A stretch of 64,000 nt of DNA from Heterohyrax brucei (Eukaryota > Chordata > Mammalia > Hyracoidea > Procaviidae): the NCBI GenBank assembly GCA_028571685.1, contig CM053141.1, positions 138,722,833-138,786,832 of the forward strand. The letters are read 5' to 3'. Positions 1 through 9,479 of this stretch are shown here, in pieces (the first letter of the stretch is position 1; each line of letters opens with the position of its first letter). A model generated the notes under the pieces. It was not told where the DNA came from, did not search any database, and saw only the letters and a list, made by a program, of their open reading frames with translations. Made by a program: the position numbers and the translations under genes.

Positions 1-284
1 TATAACTGGGCTGCTTTAAAGTCAGCAGGACCCAGGAGGTGACATTAGAGCGGCTGGACACTCACACCTGTCTAACCATCTGAGATGGAAAAGCTCCTCC
101 CAGAAGGAAGAATAATGTATTTTTCCTTCTTATTAGCCAACTCATTTTAAAAGCTATTTTTAATGACAGACCCACTTCAACTTCACATTCTTCTCCACAT
201 CTTACTGCCTTTGCCTAGGAATGTGACAAGCTAACAAATGGAAAGTGGAAGGGGACAGGAATCTTTGGTGTGAGCAGAAGTTTG
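1..284. other. Unique flank, no gene seen
   Basis: No repeat or exon is recognisable. If the minus-strand gene candidate extends leftward past the L1, this could be its 3' flank or 3' UTR, but no polyadenylation signal with a supporting context was found. Confidence 0.4.
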
Positions 285-824
285 TTTTATTGGTTCATTT
301 AATCCATTTACATTCTGCATAATTATTGACAGGTGAGTTTAGTGCTGTCATTTTGATGCCCCTTTTTTGTGCACTGTTGACAGTTTCTTTGTTCCACTTA
401 ATTTTTTGTGCTGTGTCATTTTCAGTATGTATTTGCTTTTCATCTTTTTCACTGCTGTTGTTTTTGTATTTGCTGAGTATGTCTAGCTTGGTTTTTATTC
501 TGATGTGTAGTACTGTTAGTTTCCTTTGTAGTTACCTTAATATTTACCTTTACTTTTCTAAGTTTAAACTGGTCTTCTATTTCTTTATATTGCCTTGACT
601 TACTCTCCATATAAAGGATCTATGACTACATTTTTTAGTACTTCTTTGTTGTTAAATGTTGTCAAATTTTACATAATGCCATATCAATTTCCCGATTGTC
701 AATGTTTTAGCTTTGATGTATTTTTATGATATTCCTATTTCAGTTGATATTTGATTGTACCATCTTGTGTTCTAGTCTTGGGTTGTTATCAGATGTTACT
801 GATTTTTTAATTGAAGGACTCCCT

Positions 825-1760
825 TTAGTATTTCTTATAATTCTGGCTTAGTGTTTTGCAAATACTCTAAATTTCTGTTTATCTGGAAATGTCTTAATTT
901 CACCATCATATCTGAGAGATAGTTTTCCTGGATATATAATTCTTGGCTGGCAATTTTTTTCCTTCAAGGCTTTGTATATATCATCCCAATGCCTTCTTGC
1001 CCACACGGTTTCTGCTGAATAGCCTAAGCTTAATTTTATTGCTTCTTCTGTGTAGATTATTTCTCATTTCTCCCTAGCTGCTTTGAAAATTCTCAGATCC
1101 AACTTGACAGCACTTGGCTTGGCTTGGTCTTTGGTTTTGGCAAGTCTGATTATGTCTTGGTGACTTTCTTTTGGAACTACCTTGTGTGTAGTTTGATATG
1201 CAACTTGGATAGATATCTTCTCATCTTTCACAGTATCAGAGAAGTTTTCTACCAACAAATCTTCAACAATTCTCTCTGTATTGTCTCTTAGCACCACTAT
1301 TCTGGTACTCCAACCATTTGCAGGTTATTCTGTTTGATAGAGTCCCACATAATTCTTAGGATCACTGCATTTCTTTAAAAATTCTTTTATCTGATTTTTC
1401 CTCAGACATGTTGGTGCCAAGTGCTTTATCTTTAATCTTACTAATTCTAACTCCCATTGCTTCACTTCTGCTCCTGTGACTTTCCATTGTCTCATTCAGA
1501 AATTTTATTGCTAATCTTCTGAATTTCTACTTGCTGTGTCTCTATGCATCCTTGCAGTCTGTTCGTCATTAGGCTGTGTTCTAAACTTCTTAAGTTCCTC
1601 AGTTGCTGTGTCTTTCTTGTCTTGTTCTGTATTTTGCTTGATTCTTGAAGAGTTTTTTGCATTAATCTTTTCTATTCTCTATCTGGTAATTCCAGGAAGT
1701 TCTCATCTTCTGGAAAATTTCTTGATTTTTTTTTTCTTGGGAGCTTTCTGAAACTGTCAT
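825..1760 (-). pseudogene. L1 ORF1 remnant (RNA-binding chaperone protein)
   Basis: ORF1p is the L1 RNA-binding trimeric chaperone. The minus-strand reading begins M-T-V-S-E-S at 1760. Its C-terminal domain is recognisable between about 1010 and 830, with the conserved run Q-P-R-I-I-Y-P-G-K-L-S followed by a D-G-E-I-K-T-F-P-D-K-Q signature. Stops and frameshifts break it; the longest intact piece is 77 codons (1064-1297). A short stretch at about 1105-1133 reads like an AfroSINE tail (cacttggcttggctt), suggesting a very small insertion or chance match inside ORF1. Confidence 0.7.
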
Positions 1761-1920
1761 GGTCTGCCTCTTTATGTGATTTGATATTGACTGTTGTCTA
1801 CAAGCCATCAATAAGTTATTGTGTTTATTTATTTTATGTTTGCTTACTGTGTCCTAGTTTCTTGTTTTGAGATGTGCAAATAGGCTGGTCATGTGAGCTA
1901 ACTTGATTATTAGGGTCTAG

Positions 1921-2080
1921 AAAACCCTGGTGGTGTAGTTAAGTGCTACAGCTGCTAACCAAAAGGTCAGCAGTTCAAATCTAACAGGTGATCCTTGGAA
2001 ACTCTGAGGCAGTTCTACTCTGTTCTATAGAGTTGCTAGGAGTTGGAATTAACTCGACAGCAATGGATTTGGTTTTTTTA
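1921..2080 (+). mobile_element. AfroSINE, near full length
   Basis: It starts with the tRNA-derived head (cctggtggtgtagttaag, gctgctaaccaaaaggtcag), continues through the middle (ccttggaaactctgaggcagttctactctg) and ends in the RTE-like tail (ggagttggaattaactcgacagcaatgg) plus a ggtttggtttttt simple tail. It is nested in the minus-strand L1, so it is younger than that L1. Confidence 0.88.
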
Positions 2081-2969
2081 GTATATGAAGCTCTAATGTC
2101 GTGTCAGCAGGTGGTTATAGCTGTTACTAGGTATATGAGCCTAGGAGTCTGTTTACTTTTTCTTGTACAGATTCAGCTCAGGTATTCAGGCTGTTAGTCA
2201 CCATGAGTGGTGCAGGTTCTAACCAATAGTCCTAGATAGGCAGAGGAGATTGGTGTAGGCACAGGTATCTAGCTGCATGTACTAAGCAAGGCAGGGGGCT
2301 GACAGCTACCCCTGTTGTCTGTGAGGAAAGTGTGTCTCTGTTTCCTAGAACATGTGGGTGTGTAGGTTTTTCAGCCTGACTAGGGGTGCCTAATGCTGTT
2401 GGCTTTAAGGACTGGGAAGCACCACTTATTCCTGGATCCCTGTCGTGTGTGGCTAGGTGGCATGGATGGAGCCTACTTTTGGGCTAGGTGATGTGCCAGT
2501 CTGTGGACCAAGCTTGAGCCCAGTGCAGAGTGGGAGGAGGGCAGATAAAAGGGGGAGAGATTTACTCCAAAGGAGAGTTTTTAGATCCATGCACATGGCA
2601 GGTTAGGTGCAAATTACTTATCTTTTGACCATCTAGTGCCACTTATCACTGATTCTGGAGACATGAGTGGACTTTCAGACACAGGTCTTTCCCTATGTGG
2701 AAAATAGTTTCAAATGCCACTGCTTTCCACACTGTGCTGGCACTAGTAGATCTGGCCTGCAGTGCTGATTTCTGCTGAGTCAGGTCTGGCTATTCCTCAC
2801 TGATTCCAAAACTTCTCTCCCTCTCTTGCCACTCTGTCTGATTTCTAAGCTTTGCTTTTCATATTCATGACTCCTAGAATGTCATGTATAACCAATACAT
2901 CTGTTTTCTTGGGTCTTTGTTGTGAGATAGGTCACAGGAAGCAAGTGACTACTCTGCCATCTTGCATAC

Positions 2970-4030
2970 CCTACCCGCCATCACATTAAACCTTAGCAGT
3001 CACACTTTCCAGATGATTGCTTCAGAGGAGTCTATTCAACAATGGCGTTAGTGAACATGATCATGTTTCCAGAATAATAGTTAGCTGCTAAGAATAAAAT
3101 GATGATGCTAATCAAGAACAGCAGTGTGCCCCCTCTATACACTCCCTCTAACACTGAAGACTCCACAGAGAATTCTGGGCTAAATCCTATGAACTCCTTG
3201 GAGCTTGCATACAGTGCTCAGTGCACCCCTCCCCTCCACTGTTATCCCCAAAGACAATGACTCAGCATCTGGCTTGAAGGCCAAGCAGCACATTGCAGAT
3301 TCAAGTGTGCAACAACTTTCAGTACAATTATAATGTAATGGCTACAAAGCTGTTCCTAAAAGCCAAGAAAACCCGAATAGTTAGAAAACCTGAATGCCTG
3401 TATCATACATGAAGGCTTAATATAGTTTAAAAACAATATTAAAACTCCTTCATTCCATAAAGGCAGCATTAAGATGAGAGCAAAACAATTCTAGTTCAAG
3501 GGATGGGAACAAAGTGCATAAGGTATTATACAGACTCCTTTCCACTACGCTTCTTAACCAAAATGATTCATTCCCTTTGAAGATATCCGTGATACCTCAT
3601 GCTGACCCAAAAAGAAGGCAATTACATTAAAACATTTTAGTCTTATTATACCTACCTAGTAATGCTGGTTTCCCTACTATTTTAAAAGTATACAACCCCA
3701 TTTCTAAAACTAACTGTTTGCTATTCAAAATCTATCCATCCATGCAATGTCTTCTACTTTAACACCCCACTCATCAGCAGCACTGCACCCACTTTCAATT
3801 CCTCTTGTCAAACAGAAGTTATCCTCATGACCACACAAGACCTGAAAGACATTTCATTTGTTCTTAGCCATTTTGTAGCAAATGGCCTTGGACAGCTGAG
3901 TTACTAAATTCAGCAGTGCTCTCAACTTGTGATACCAAAGAAGACCTAGGCTGCAGAATTACTGTGCTCAATCTCAACTTTGATGAGGTCAGGCCCCACC
4001 AATCCTCAGTTATATGAGCTTCTACAGTTG
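2970..4030. other. Mostly unique sequence; candidate terminal exon inside
   Basis: No common repeat is recognised here. It holds the candidate terminal coding exon at 3032-3216 and a second, weaker 38-codon open frame on the minus strand at 3725-3841 (see rejected items). Otherwise nothing is visible. Confidence 0.4.
3032..3216 (-). CDS. Candidate last exon of an unidentified small membrane protein
   Basis: On the minus strand there is a 60-codon open frame ending in TAG at 3034-3032. It reads as a polar stretch, then about 18 hydrophobic residues (T-L-L-F-L-I-S-I-I-I-L-F-L-A-A, followed by N-Y-Y), then a short polar tail, which would be a tail-anchored or single-pass protein. Taking the AG at 3218-3217 as acceptor gives an exon whose first two bases complete a phase-1 codon, the phase in which the exon at 7193-7274 ends; the joined product would be about 93 residues. 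Against this, the acceptor has a poor pyrimidine tract, a 60-codon frame can arise by chance, and other exons could lie between. I do not recognise the protein. Confidence 0.25.
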
Positions 4031-4039
4031 TCTCATAAA

Positions 4040-4422
4040 CGTGGGAAAGCTGCAAATGAGAAGGGAAGACCCAAGAAGAACTGATGCACTCATACTGTGG
4101 TGCTGGCAAAGAATTCTGACTCTACCATGGACTACCAGAAGAATGGAGCAATCTTAGAAGAAACCAGAATGCTCCTCAGAATTGAGGATGGCGAGTCTCT
4201 GGCTAACTTATCCTGGACACATCATCAGGAAAGCTCAATCATTAGAAAAGGGCGTTGTATTTGGTAAACGAGGGAAACATCAGTGACAGGGACTGACATG
4301 ATGGATTCAGATATACCAACAATCAGGAAAATGGTACAGGACTGGGCAACATTCTATGGTTATGTAGACGGTTCCCATGAGTTGGAGCCAGCAACTAACA
4401 CCACCACAATAACGCTCTGAAT
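4040..4422 (+). mobile_element. RTE LINE 3' end fragment
   Basis: It matches the 3' part of the RTE copies at 22.98-23.40 kb and 26.70-27.06 kb: 'gatgcactcatactgtggtg', 'ctcctcagaattgaggatgg', the 'ggacacatcatcaggaaag' segment, and the end 'acaggactgggcaacattc' followed by the 'catgagttggagccag' tail. It ends in a short ACC/AAC-type simple repeat. The frame is broken throughout. Confidence 0.75.
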
Positions 4423-4429
4423 CCCACTT

Positions 4430-5230
4430 TGTTGCTTAACAGCTATCACTGACAGAATATTTTAACATCTTAGAACTTAGAAGTGACTTTGGGGATCCCC
4501 TTGTTTTATAGATAAACTAATGTTTAACTTAAATCCTTCATACAGTGTTTTTTATTCATTTCTTGGTATTTTCTCCTTGAGCAATAGTGTATTTTATATG
4601 TAATAGGACCAGTACAGAATTTTCGGAACTACAAAGGATCTCCAAACTCAACCTTTTTGTGCCCCTCAACTTTCAAAAGCTTTATACATAAATCTCCACA
4701 GCATATACCAAATAACAAATACCATATTCCATCTATGGCTTAATTTTAAGATGGACAGAATGAGGTAAATCTCAGCCTAAGACAGCAGAATTATTTTACT
4801 CTAAAAATAAGGTTCTTATCTATAAATCTAAGAAAATTCACATTAATTTCAATTTGAACCTGGAAAAACTGAATTGAATTTAGGTCTTTTTTTTCAGTCT
4901 TATGTTCTAAGCTGCCTCTCCTGACTGAATTCCTATTAGGCAGTAGCCTTTCTCTTTAATCGACTGGAAGAACTACATAATTTAAGGAAGAGTTAAAAAG
5001 TTAAATAACTCAATTTCATGTCCTTCCTTCTGACTAAACTAGAAGCCATTTCCCATTATTTCATGATTAATATGAAAAAGTACTGGAGCAGTGAGAGGAA
5101 GTTCATTTGTTTCCAGTTGTTAACACTCTGTTTCTGCTGCAACCTCATGGGCAACTGAAGGAAGCAGTATATACCCCTTGCCAGTACATTATAACACAAA
5201 AAGCTGTCAACTTTCAACTCCTTTGGAACA
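4430..5230. other. Unique AT-rich DNA, no gene seen
   Basis: No repeat family is recognised. Two strong-looking minus-strand splice acceptors occur (AG ends near 4968 and 5087), but neither is followed by an open exon with a donor. Confidence 0.35.
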
Positions 5231-5236
5231 CTGTTA

Positions 5237-5394
5237 ACAAATCCACACCCTCTGCTGTCAAATTGATTCTGACTCACAGAGACCCTACAGACAGAGGAGA
5301 ACTGCCCCACAGAGTTTCCAAGAAATGGTTGGTGGATTTGAACTGCCACTCTTCTGGTTAGCACCTGTAGCATTTAACCACTATGCCACCAGGT
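5237..5394 (-). mobile_element. AfroSINE
   Basis: Reverse complement carries the SINE tail (ctgtcaaattgattctgactc), the middle (gaactgccccacagagtttcc) and the tRNA-like head (ggttagcacctgtagcatttaaccactatg). Confidence 0.85.
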
Positions 5395-5747
5395 AATGTT
5401 GTTAGTAAGGCAGAAAAGACCATTGTGGATTTCCTTCAATATTATTTGGGCAACCTAGCTTTAAAACAGTGACTGTATACAGGCCATCTATTTTTCAGGC
5501 AGGGCCAAACCAAAATATAGGAGCCCTAGGCAGGCTAATAATTTGGTACTCCTTCAAATGGAGAGTCTTCAAATATTTGCTCAACTGGTATTTGGGTGAG
5601 GAGTTGAGTACTACTGGCCTGGAGGGTAGAATCTCAGGGCTGGTAAAGCCTTTCTGTTTGTCTCCTCCCCTCAGTACAACAAAGGCCCTGCATTTGGCAG
5701 GGCCAAATCTCCCTGGAAGGCTGTTTGCTGATGTCTGGGAATGTGAA

Positions 5748-5908
5748 TGCTGTTGTTGTTAGGTGCTTTTGAGTTAGTTTGGACTCAGTGATCCTGTGCA
5801 CAACAGAACAAAACATTGCCTGGTCTTGTGCCATGCCCACAGTTGTTTTTATGCTTAAGCCCAATGTTGCAGTCACTGTGTCAATCCATCTTATTGAGGG
5901 TGAATGCT
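5748..5908 (-). mobile_element. RTE LINE 3' end, minus copy
   Basis: It begins with the gttgttgttaggtgc simple tail of RTE in reverse, then 'tgcacaacagaacaaaac', 'tggtcttgtgccatgcc' and 'cactgtgtcaatccatct', the reverse complement of the 3' ends seen elsewhere here. It abuts a plus-strand RTE 3' end, forming an inverted pair. Confidence 0.75.
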
Positions 5909-5909
5909 A

Positions 5910-6327
5910 GACACTGAGAAAGGAACACTGAGGGAGCACTGATGCATCTGAATTGTGGTGTTGGCAAAGAATATTGCATATATTGTTAAACGCCAAAAAA
6001 CAAAAGAACAAATCAATTTTTGAAGATGTGCAGGCAGAATGCTCCATAGAAGTGAGGATAGAGACTTTGTGTTGCTTACTTTGGACACGTTATGAACAAA
6101 GACCAACTGCTAGAAAACGACATCATGTTTAGTAAAGTGAGAGTCAATGAAAACAAGGAAAACCCTCCATGAGGGGGACTGACCTGGTGGCTGCAGCAAT
6201 GGACTTAGACATACCAGTGACTGTGAGCATGGTGGAGGACCAGGCCATGTTTCATTCTGTTATACATAAGGTCATCATGAGCCAGGGCTGATGCAGTATC
6301 AGTTAGCAACAACAATAGGTTCTTAAA
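5910..6327 (+). mobile_element. RTE LINE 3' end, plus copy
   Basis: Contains 'ctgaattgtggtgttggc', the 'tccatagaagtgaggata' segment, 'ggggactgacctggtggctg' and ends 'gttagcaacaacaatag'. The last 160 bases are the inverted counterpart of 5748-5908. Its reading frames are broken. Confidence 0.75.
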
Positions 6328-6484
6328 TACGCCCCTCTCAACTCTAAGCTGCTTGTTAAAGCACTCCTTTCCAATATAGTTAGTAACCTCTTGACAGGAG
6401 TTCTGGTAAATATTCTTTACCTTGCTACATTCTCAGTGATGTATTAACACATTAGAAATCCCGCCTCCCTTCAAGGACACTGCT

Positions 6485-6605
6485 TTTTAGTTTCCATAGC
6501 AGGTAGAGGCTGTAACACGGCAGGCACTGTGCCAAGTGCTAGAAATACAAAAATTGTTATGATACTGTACCTGCCCATAAGGAACTCACGCCTTGGGCAG
6601 GAGAT
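6485..6605 (-). repeat. L2 3' end fragment
   Basis: The phrases 'ggcactgtgccaagtgct' and 'ctgcccataaggaactcac' are the reverse complement of the L2 LINE 3' end that appears in forward orientation near 53.7 kb. Ancient and short. Confidence 0.55.
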
Positions 6606-6778
6606 TTACAAACAAATACAGTACCACAGTTGATGAAGGCAACAACAGCACAATAGCTGTTACTAGGCAGTACTGGTGAAATGCTCTGAAATCCTTGGGA
6701 ATAGATACATTCTCAAATGGAAGGTACATTAAGTTTGCCTCCATTTCTGGAAACCTCAACAATGGTAAAATCCCAAAT

Positions 6779-6933
6779 ACCAAACCCATTGCCGTCAAGT
6801 TTATTCCTACTCACAGTGACCCTACAGGACAGAGCAGAACTGCTGCACAGAGTTCCCAAGGTGCACCTGCAGATCTGAACTGCTGTCCTTTTAGTTAGCA
6901 GACATAATTCTTAACCACTACACCACCAGTGTT
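6779..6933 (-). mobile_element. AfroSINE
   Basis: A full-length minus copy from the tail 'aaacccattgccgtcaag' to the head 'cttaaccactacaccacc'. Possible target-site duplication: tcccaaata just before it and ttccaaata just after it. Confidence 0.88.
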
Positions 6934-6939
6934 TCCAAA

Positions 6940-7190
6940 TAGTGATAAGGGTTAGTATAAAAAGAGAGCAGTGCTTTCCTTTCACCTGTTCCCTGTGGCT
7001 GTGACAAGGATGAGGTGTTAGGGGTATGGGATATTTATGCTAAACTTAGTCACAACCTTTCATTTTGCACACTCTTCCCCAAATGCTTTTGTCCTAGAAT
7101 GTGCTATGCAGTACTCTAGGAAGGATGGAGGAAGCTCACCTAGTCTCTGCTACCTGTGTAACTACACATCCCTGTTTCAGATGGTCACTC
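6940..7190. other. Unique sequence within the candidate minus-strand intron
   Basis: No repeat is recognised. It directly follows (in transcript sense) the strong donor at 7193/7192 and would be the beginning of the intron. Confidence 0.4.
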
Positions 7191-7192
7191 AC

Positions 7193-7274
7193 CTTCAAAA
7201 TAATTGCAAACAAGATTTAACACTGCATGCAGGAACTGTTCCAGCTGGCTTGTAGCTTCCTCTGATGTACACTC
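7193..7274 (-). CDS. Candidate internal coding exon of unidentified gene
   Basis: On the minus strand this 82-bp segment is bounded by an acceptor (AG at 7276-7275, after a T-rich stretch) and a strong donor, GAAG|GTGAGTG at 7193/7192. In the frame set by the ATG of the preceding exon it encodes 27 codons without a stop, reading E-C-T-S-E-E-A-T-S-Q-L-E-Q-F-L-H-A then V-L-N-L-V-C-N-Y-F-E, and ends in phase 1. The composition looks like an amphipathic helix rather than translated noise, and the segment is not a known repeat. I do not recognise the family. The next exon is unproven; the only phase-compatible candidate I see is at 3032-3216. Confidence 0.55.
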
Positions 7275-7509
7275 CTCGAATAAAGCAGTGGCAAAAATTA
7301 GATTTAAAATAAGCAACATAAAAAAGCAACACAACTGGTATTAGATCACCTCCATGTCCTGCTATGTTTGAACCACAAGCACTGGCGTTAGAGCAACTGA
7401 ATGCATTAGCTGGCTAAAATACATACAAGTACATTAAATACAAAAATGTTAATAGAAACATGGTCTAATAAGTCCCCAAGTTTAAAAATCTTAATTTCTA
7501 TCTACTTAC
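7275..7509 (-). other. Candidate intron between the two small exons
   Basis: A 235-bp intron candidate, with gtaagt at the 5' end and cgag at the 3' end behind a T-rich tract. No repeat is recognised. Confidence 0.5.
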
Positions 7510-7537
7510 CTGCCAAGAGTCCATCTACAGAAGACCA
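7510..7537 (-). CDS. Candidate 28-bp exon carrying the start codon
   Basis: Minus-strand acceptor tttttgtctctttcaccag is followed by 28 bases and then the donor GGCAG|GTAAGTAG, both close to consensus. The exon contains TAG ATG GAC TCT TGG CAG: a stop immediately upstream of an ATG at 7524-7522, then five codons (M-D-S-W-Q) running in phase 0 into the 82-bp exon. The stop fixes this ATG as the first possible start in frame. The +4 base is G but -3 is T, so the initiation context is only moderate. Very small exons are easily missed by gene predictors. Confidence 0.55.
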
Positions 7538-8186
7538 CTGGTGAAAGAGACAAAAATATATTGATCCTTCCTTCACAGGTGGTCACCACTGACCACAGCA
7601 AGGACGGAACAAAGAAAATTTGGGAATTCCTCCTGTCTAAAGCAATCTTCATTTCCATAGGAGAACCGTTCTACTGTTAGGCAGTTCCTCAGCAGAGCAA
7701 AACCTGGGTTACCGGGTTCTGACATTTCACAGAACTGTGAATAGTTCTGCCTCGCCAGAACATTGCTGTAATCACTCAGTGCTTCTACGATCCACCACTT
7801 TTTCCAGCCTTTTAAATCACTCCCTGTTATTTACCTACACTGCATTCAAAATCTACAACACCAAATATCAGTAGGCAGCCTCATAGGCACCTTATAAACT
7901 GTTTCTTAGAAAGACAGTCACTAAAGGAGAAGATTGTAGCCTAAAGGCCTCCTAATTGTGCTCAGTTATTATGCAAAGCGAGACATGGCTGTAGTGGCTG
8001 CTTAGCCAAGACAATGTGTAGTTACATGAGCCCTGCTTATGTTGAGAAATGTGCTACAAATTGCCAGAGATGTAACAGGGTTTAGACAATATTTCTGCCC
8101 TTGAGCAGATAAGAGTCTTGGAGTCAGGTTGGGCTGTAGCATGAATTTTTTTTTTACAGAACACTAAAACATAAGCAAACAAACCA

Positions 8187-8337
8187 ACCTGTTGCTGACC
8201 AGTCCATTAGGACTCATAGTGGCCCTGTTTGACAGAGTAGAACTGCCCAGTAGGGTTTCTATAGTGGCTAGTGGATTCAAATCACCAAGTTTTTGCTTAG
8301 CAGCCAAGCTTTTAACCACTGCACCACTAGGGATCCA
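8187..8337 (-). mobile_element. AfroSINE (first of a close pair)
   Basis: Minus copy running from 'ggactcatagtggccctg' in the tail to 'cttttaaccactgcacc' in the head. It shares the unusual middle 'gtggctagtg' with its neighbour at 8370-8515. Confidence 0.82.
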
Positions 8338-8369
8338 CAAAAAATTATGAGGACAAAGCCAAACATTTG

Positions 8370-8515
8370 TCACTGTGGAGTTAACTGGTACTCATAGCAA
8401 TCCTGCAGAACAGAGAACTACCCTGTAGGGTTTCCAAAGAGTGGCTAGTGCATTCAAACTGCCTACCTTTTGGTTAGCTGCCATAGCTCTTAACCACTCA
8501 GCCATCAAAGTGCCT
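8370..8515 (-). mobile_element. AfroSINE (second of a close pair)
   Basis: Minus copy: 'ggtactcatagcaatcctg', 'tagggtttccaaagagtgg', 'ttttggttagctgccatag' and 'cttaaccactcagcc'. Same orientation as the copy only 33 bases to the left. Confidence 0.82.
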
Positions 8516-9091
8516 ACTACATAAAACACTATGAAAAAAATATAGTAAAGATCATCCATGCAAAAATTTCCCATCTGGCCACAGCTCTAAAAAGTCACTT
8601 AGCAGTAAATTACTATTACTGCTTTTATCATATGGTACTGTACTTGTTTGAAAGTTGCTTGAACTGAAGTTCGTCAGTGGTGATTGCCAAGGCTAAGTAT
8701 TTGTCTAGCAATGTGCTGTCTTCTGCTTTATGTCATTGTTCAACACCCAGAGAGTTGCTTTTACCCAGTAAGGAAACGATTAAGTCCTGAGAGGGATCCA
8801 GAGAGCCTCCATGCTCACAAAGTTCCCTACTCAACTTTTCAACCTGTTCACCCTCAATTAAAGGCCAATACAGCTGCTCAAAAATATGTACTGTATTTAA
8901 ACAGGCAGTCATGTCAGTGGGCTGTCAAATGGGATTATACTGGTACTTCACAGAATTGAATTAAGCCCGAGTTGGGGCATATGTGAATCACTGGAAGAAG
9001 TCCGAAGTGGAGATATTACTGCTTTCTCTAATAACTACCTTTTTCCTCCAGTAATTTCACTTGGCAGAGTTCTATTGCTTGTTTGCGCGCT

Positions 9092-9119
9092 CACACACAC
9101 ACGCACATGCACGCGCGCG

Positions 9120-9176
<57 letters not shown>
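9092..9176. repeat. Alternating purine-pyrimidine tract (CA/CG), Z-DNA candidate
   Basis: 85 uninterrupted bases alternate purine and pyrimidine: a CA block, a CG block (about 9110-9128), then a long CA block ending in CACGT. It lies about 80 bases from the CpG island edge. Such tracts adopt Z-DNA readily under negative supercoiling. Long H-T-H-T open frames across it are artefacts. Confidence 0.9.
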
Positions 9177-9177
<1 letters not shown>

Positions 9178-9254
9178 ATGATCCCCGCTGCCCCCGGTGG
9201 TTCATGGATTTACAGCTCCCGGCTTCAATTCTTTCTAAAGACAATCGAAATTGG

Positions 9255-9475
9255 CAGCGTGCGACCCAGCTAAGGCTATGCGCCCCCCACCCCCACCCCT
9301 CGCGGCTCCCGCCGCTTCTGGCTTCGGGGTGGGAAAGCCTGCAGCGCTAGCCGGCCGGCGCTACGCCAGCGGCACCCACCTGAGCCTCCCCGCCGCTAAC
9401 GTCGCCGCTTCCGCCCCAGTGCCCGGCACTTCCGCCCCGAACAGTCCCGAACCAGCATTTCCGCCCTGACGCGTC
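9255..9475 (-). promoter_or_regulatory. Small CpG island, candidate promoter
   Basis: This is the only sustained CpG-rich and GC-rich stretch in the window. On the minus strand it carries three GGGCGGAA motifs (ETS-like core) at about 9408-9416, 9429-9436 and 9458-9465, and then a splice donor (CAG|GTGGGT). No TATA box is visible. This fits a housekeeping CpG promoter firing leftward. Plus-strand activity (a bidirectional promoter) cannot be excluded, but no plus-strand exon was found. Confidence 0.6.
9380..9470 (-). other. Candidate non-coding exon 1
   Basis: The 3' boundary is set by the donor GGCTCAG|GTGGGTGCC at 9380/9379; the 5' end is only estimated from the cluster of ETS-like motifs. 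It would be 5' UTR, since the first in-frame ATG is in the next exon at 7524. Confidence 0.4.
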
Positions 9476-9479
9476 CTGT

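Larger units (their letters stand above)
285..2965 (-). mobile_element. L1 LINE, 5' half (5' UTR, ORF1, start of ORF2)
   Basis: Read on the minus strand, the element opens near 2965 with an 'aagatggcagag' type L1 start, then a long GC-richer 5' UTR (about 2965-1765), then ORF1 from an ATG at 1760-1758. A spacer of roughly 500 bases follows, and then the first codons of ORF2 at about 316-287, where the reverse complement reads as the conserved N-V-N-G-L-N endonuclease start. The homology stops near 285, so the ORF2 body and 3' end are missing by deletion rather than by the usual 5' truncation. An AfroSINE (1921-2080) sits in the 5' UTR/ORF1 side. The L1 has the same orientation as the candidate gene at 7.2-9.5 kb. 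Confidence 0.8.
7538..9379 (-). other. Candidate intron 1 of the minus-strand gene
   Basis: It would run from the donor CAG|GTGGGT at 9380/9379 to the acceptor at 7538. It contains two AfroSINEs (8187-8515), the Z-DNA-type dinucleotide tract (9092-9176), and otherwise unique AT-rich sequence. Confidence 0.4.

Noticed and set aside
1105-1133. SINE tail-like stretch in L1 ORF1
   Set aside because: Too short (about 25 bases) to call an insertion.
3725-3841. Minus-strand 38-codon frame after a fair splice acceptor (gaaatgtctttcag), reading V-L-C-G-H-E-D-N-F-C
   Set aside because: It looks protein-like, but no donor or partner exon in the right phase (phase 0) was found, and a frame this short is common by chance.
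5056-5087. Strong minus-strand acceptor (cttcctctcactgctccag) that could follow the exon at 7193
   Set aside because: In phase 1 it runs only about 15 codons to a stop, with no other support; kept as a weak alternative last exon only.
9061-9350. Overlapping 70-91 codon frames rich in H-T and R-A
   Set aside because: They translate the CA/CG dinucleotide tract and CpG island; repeats of two bases are open in several frames by construction.
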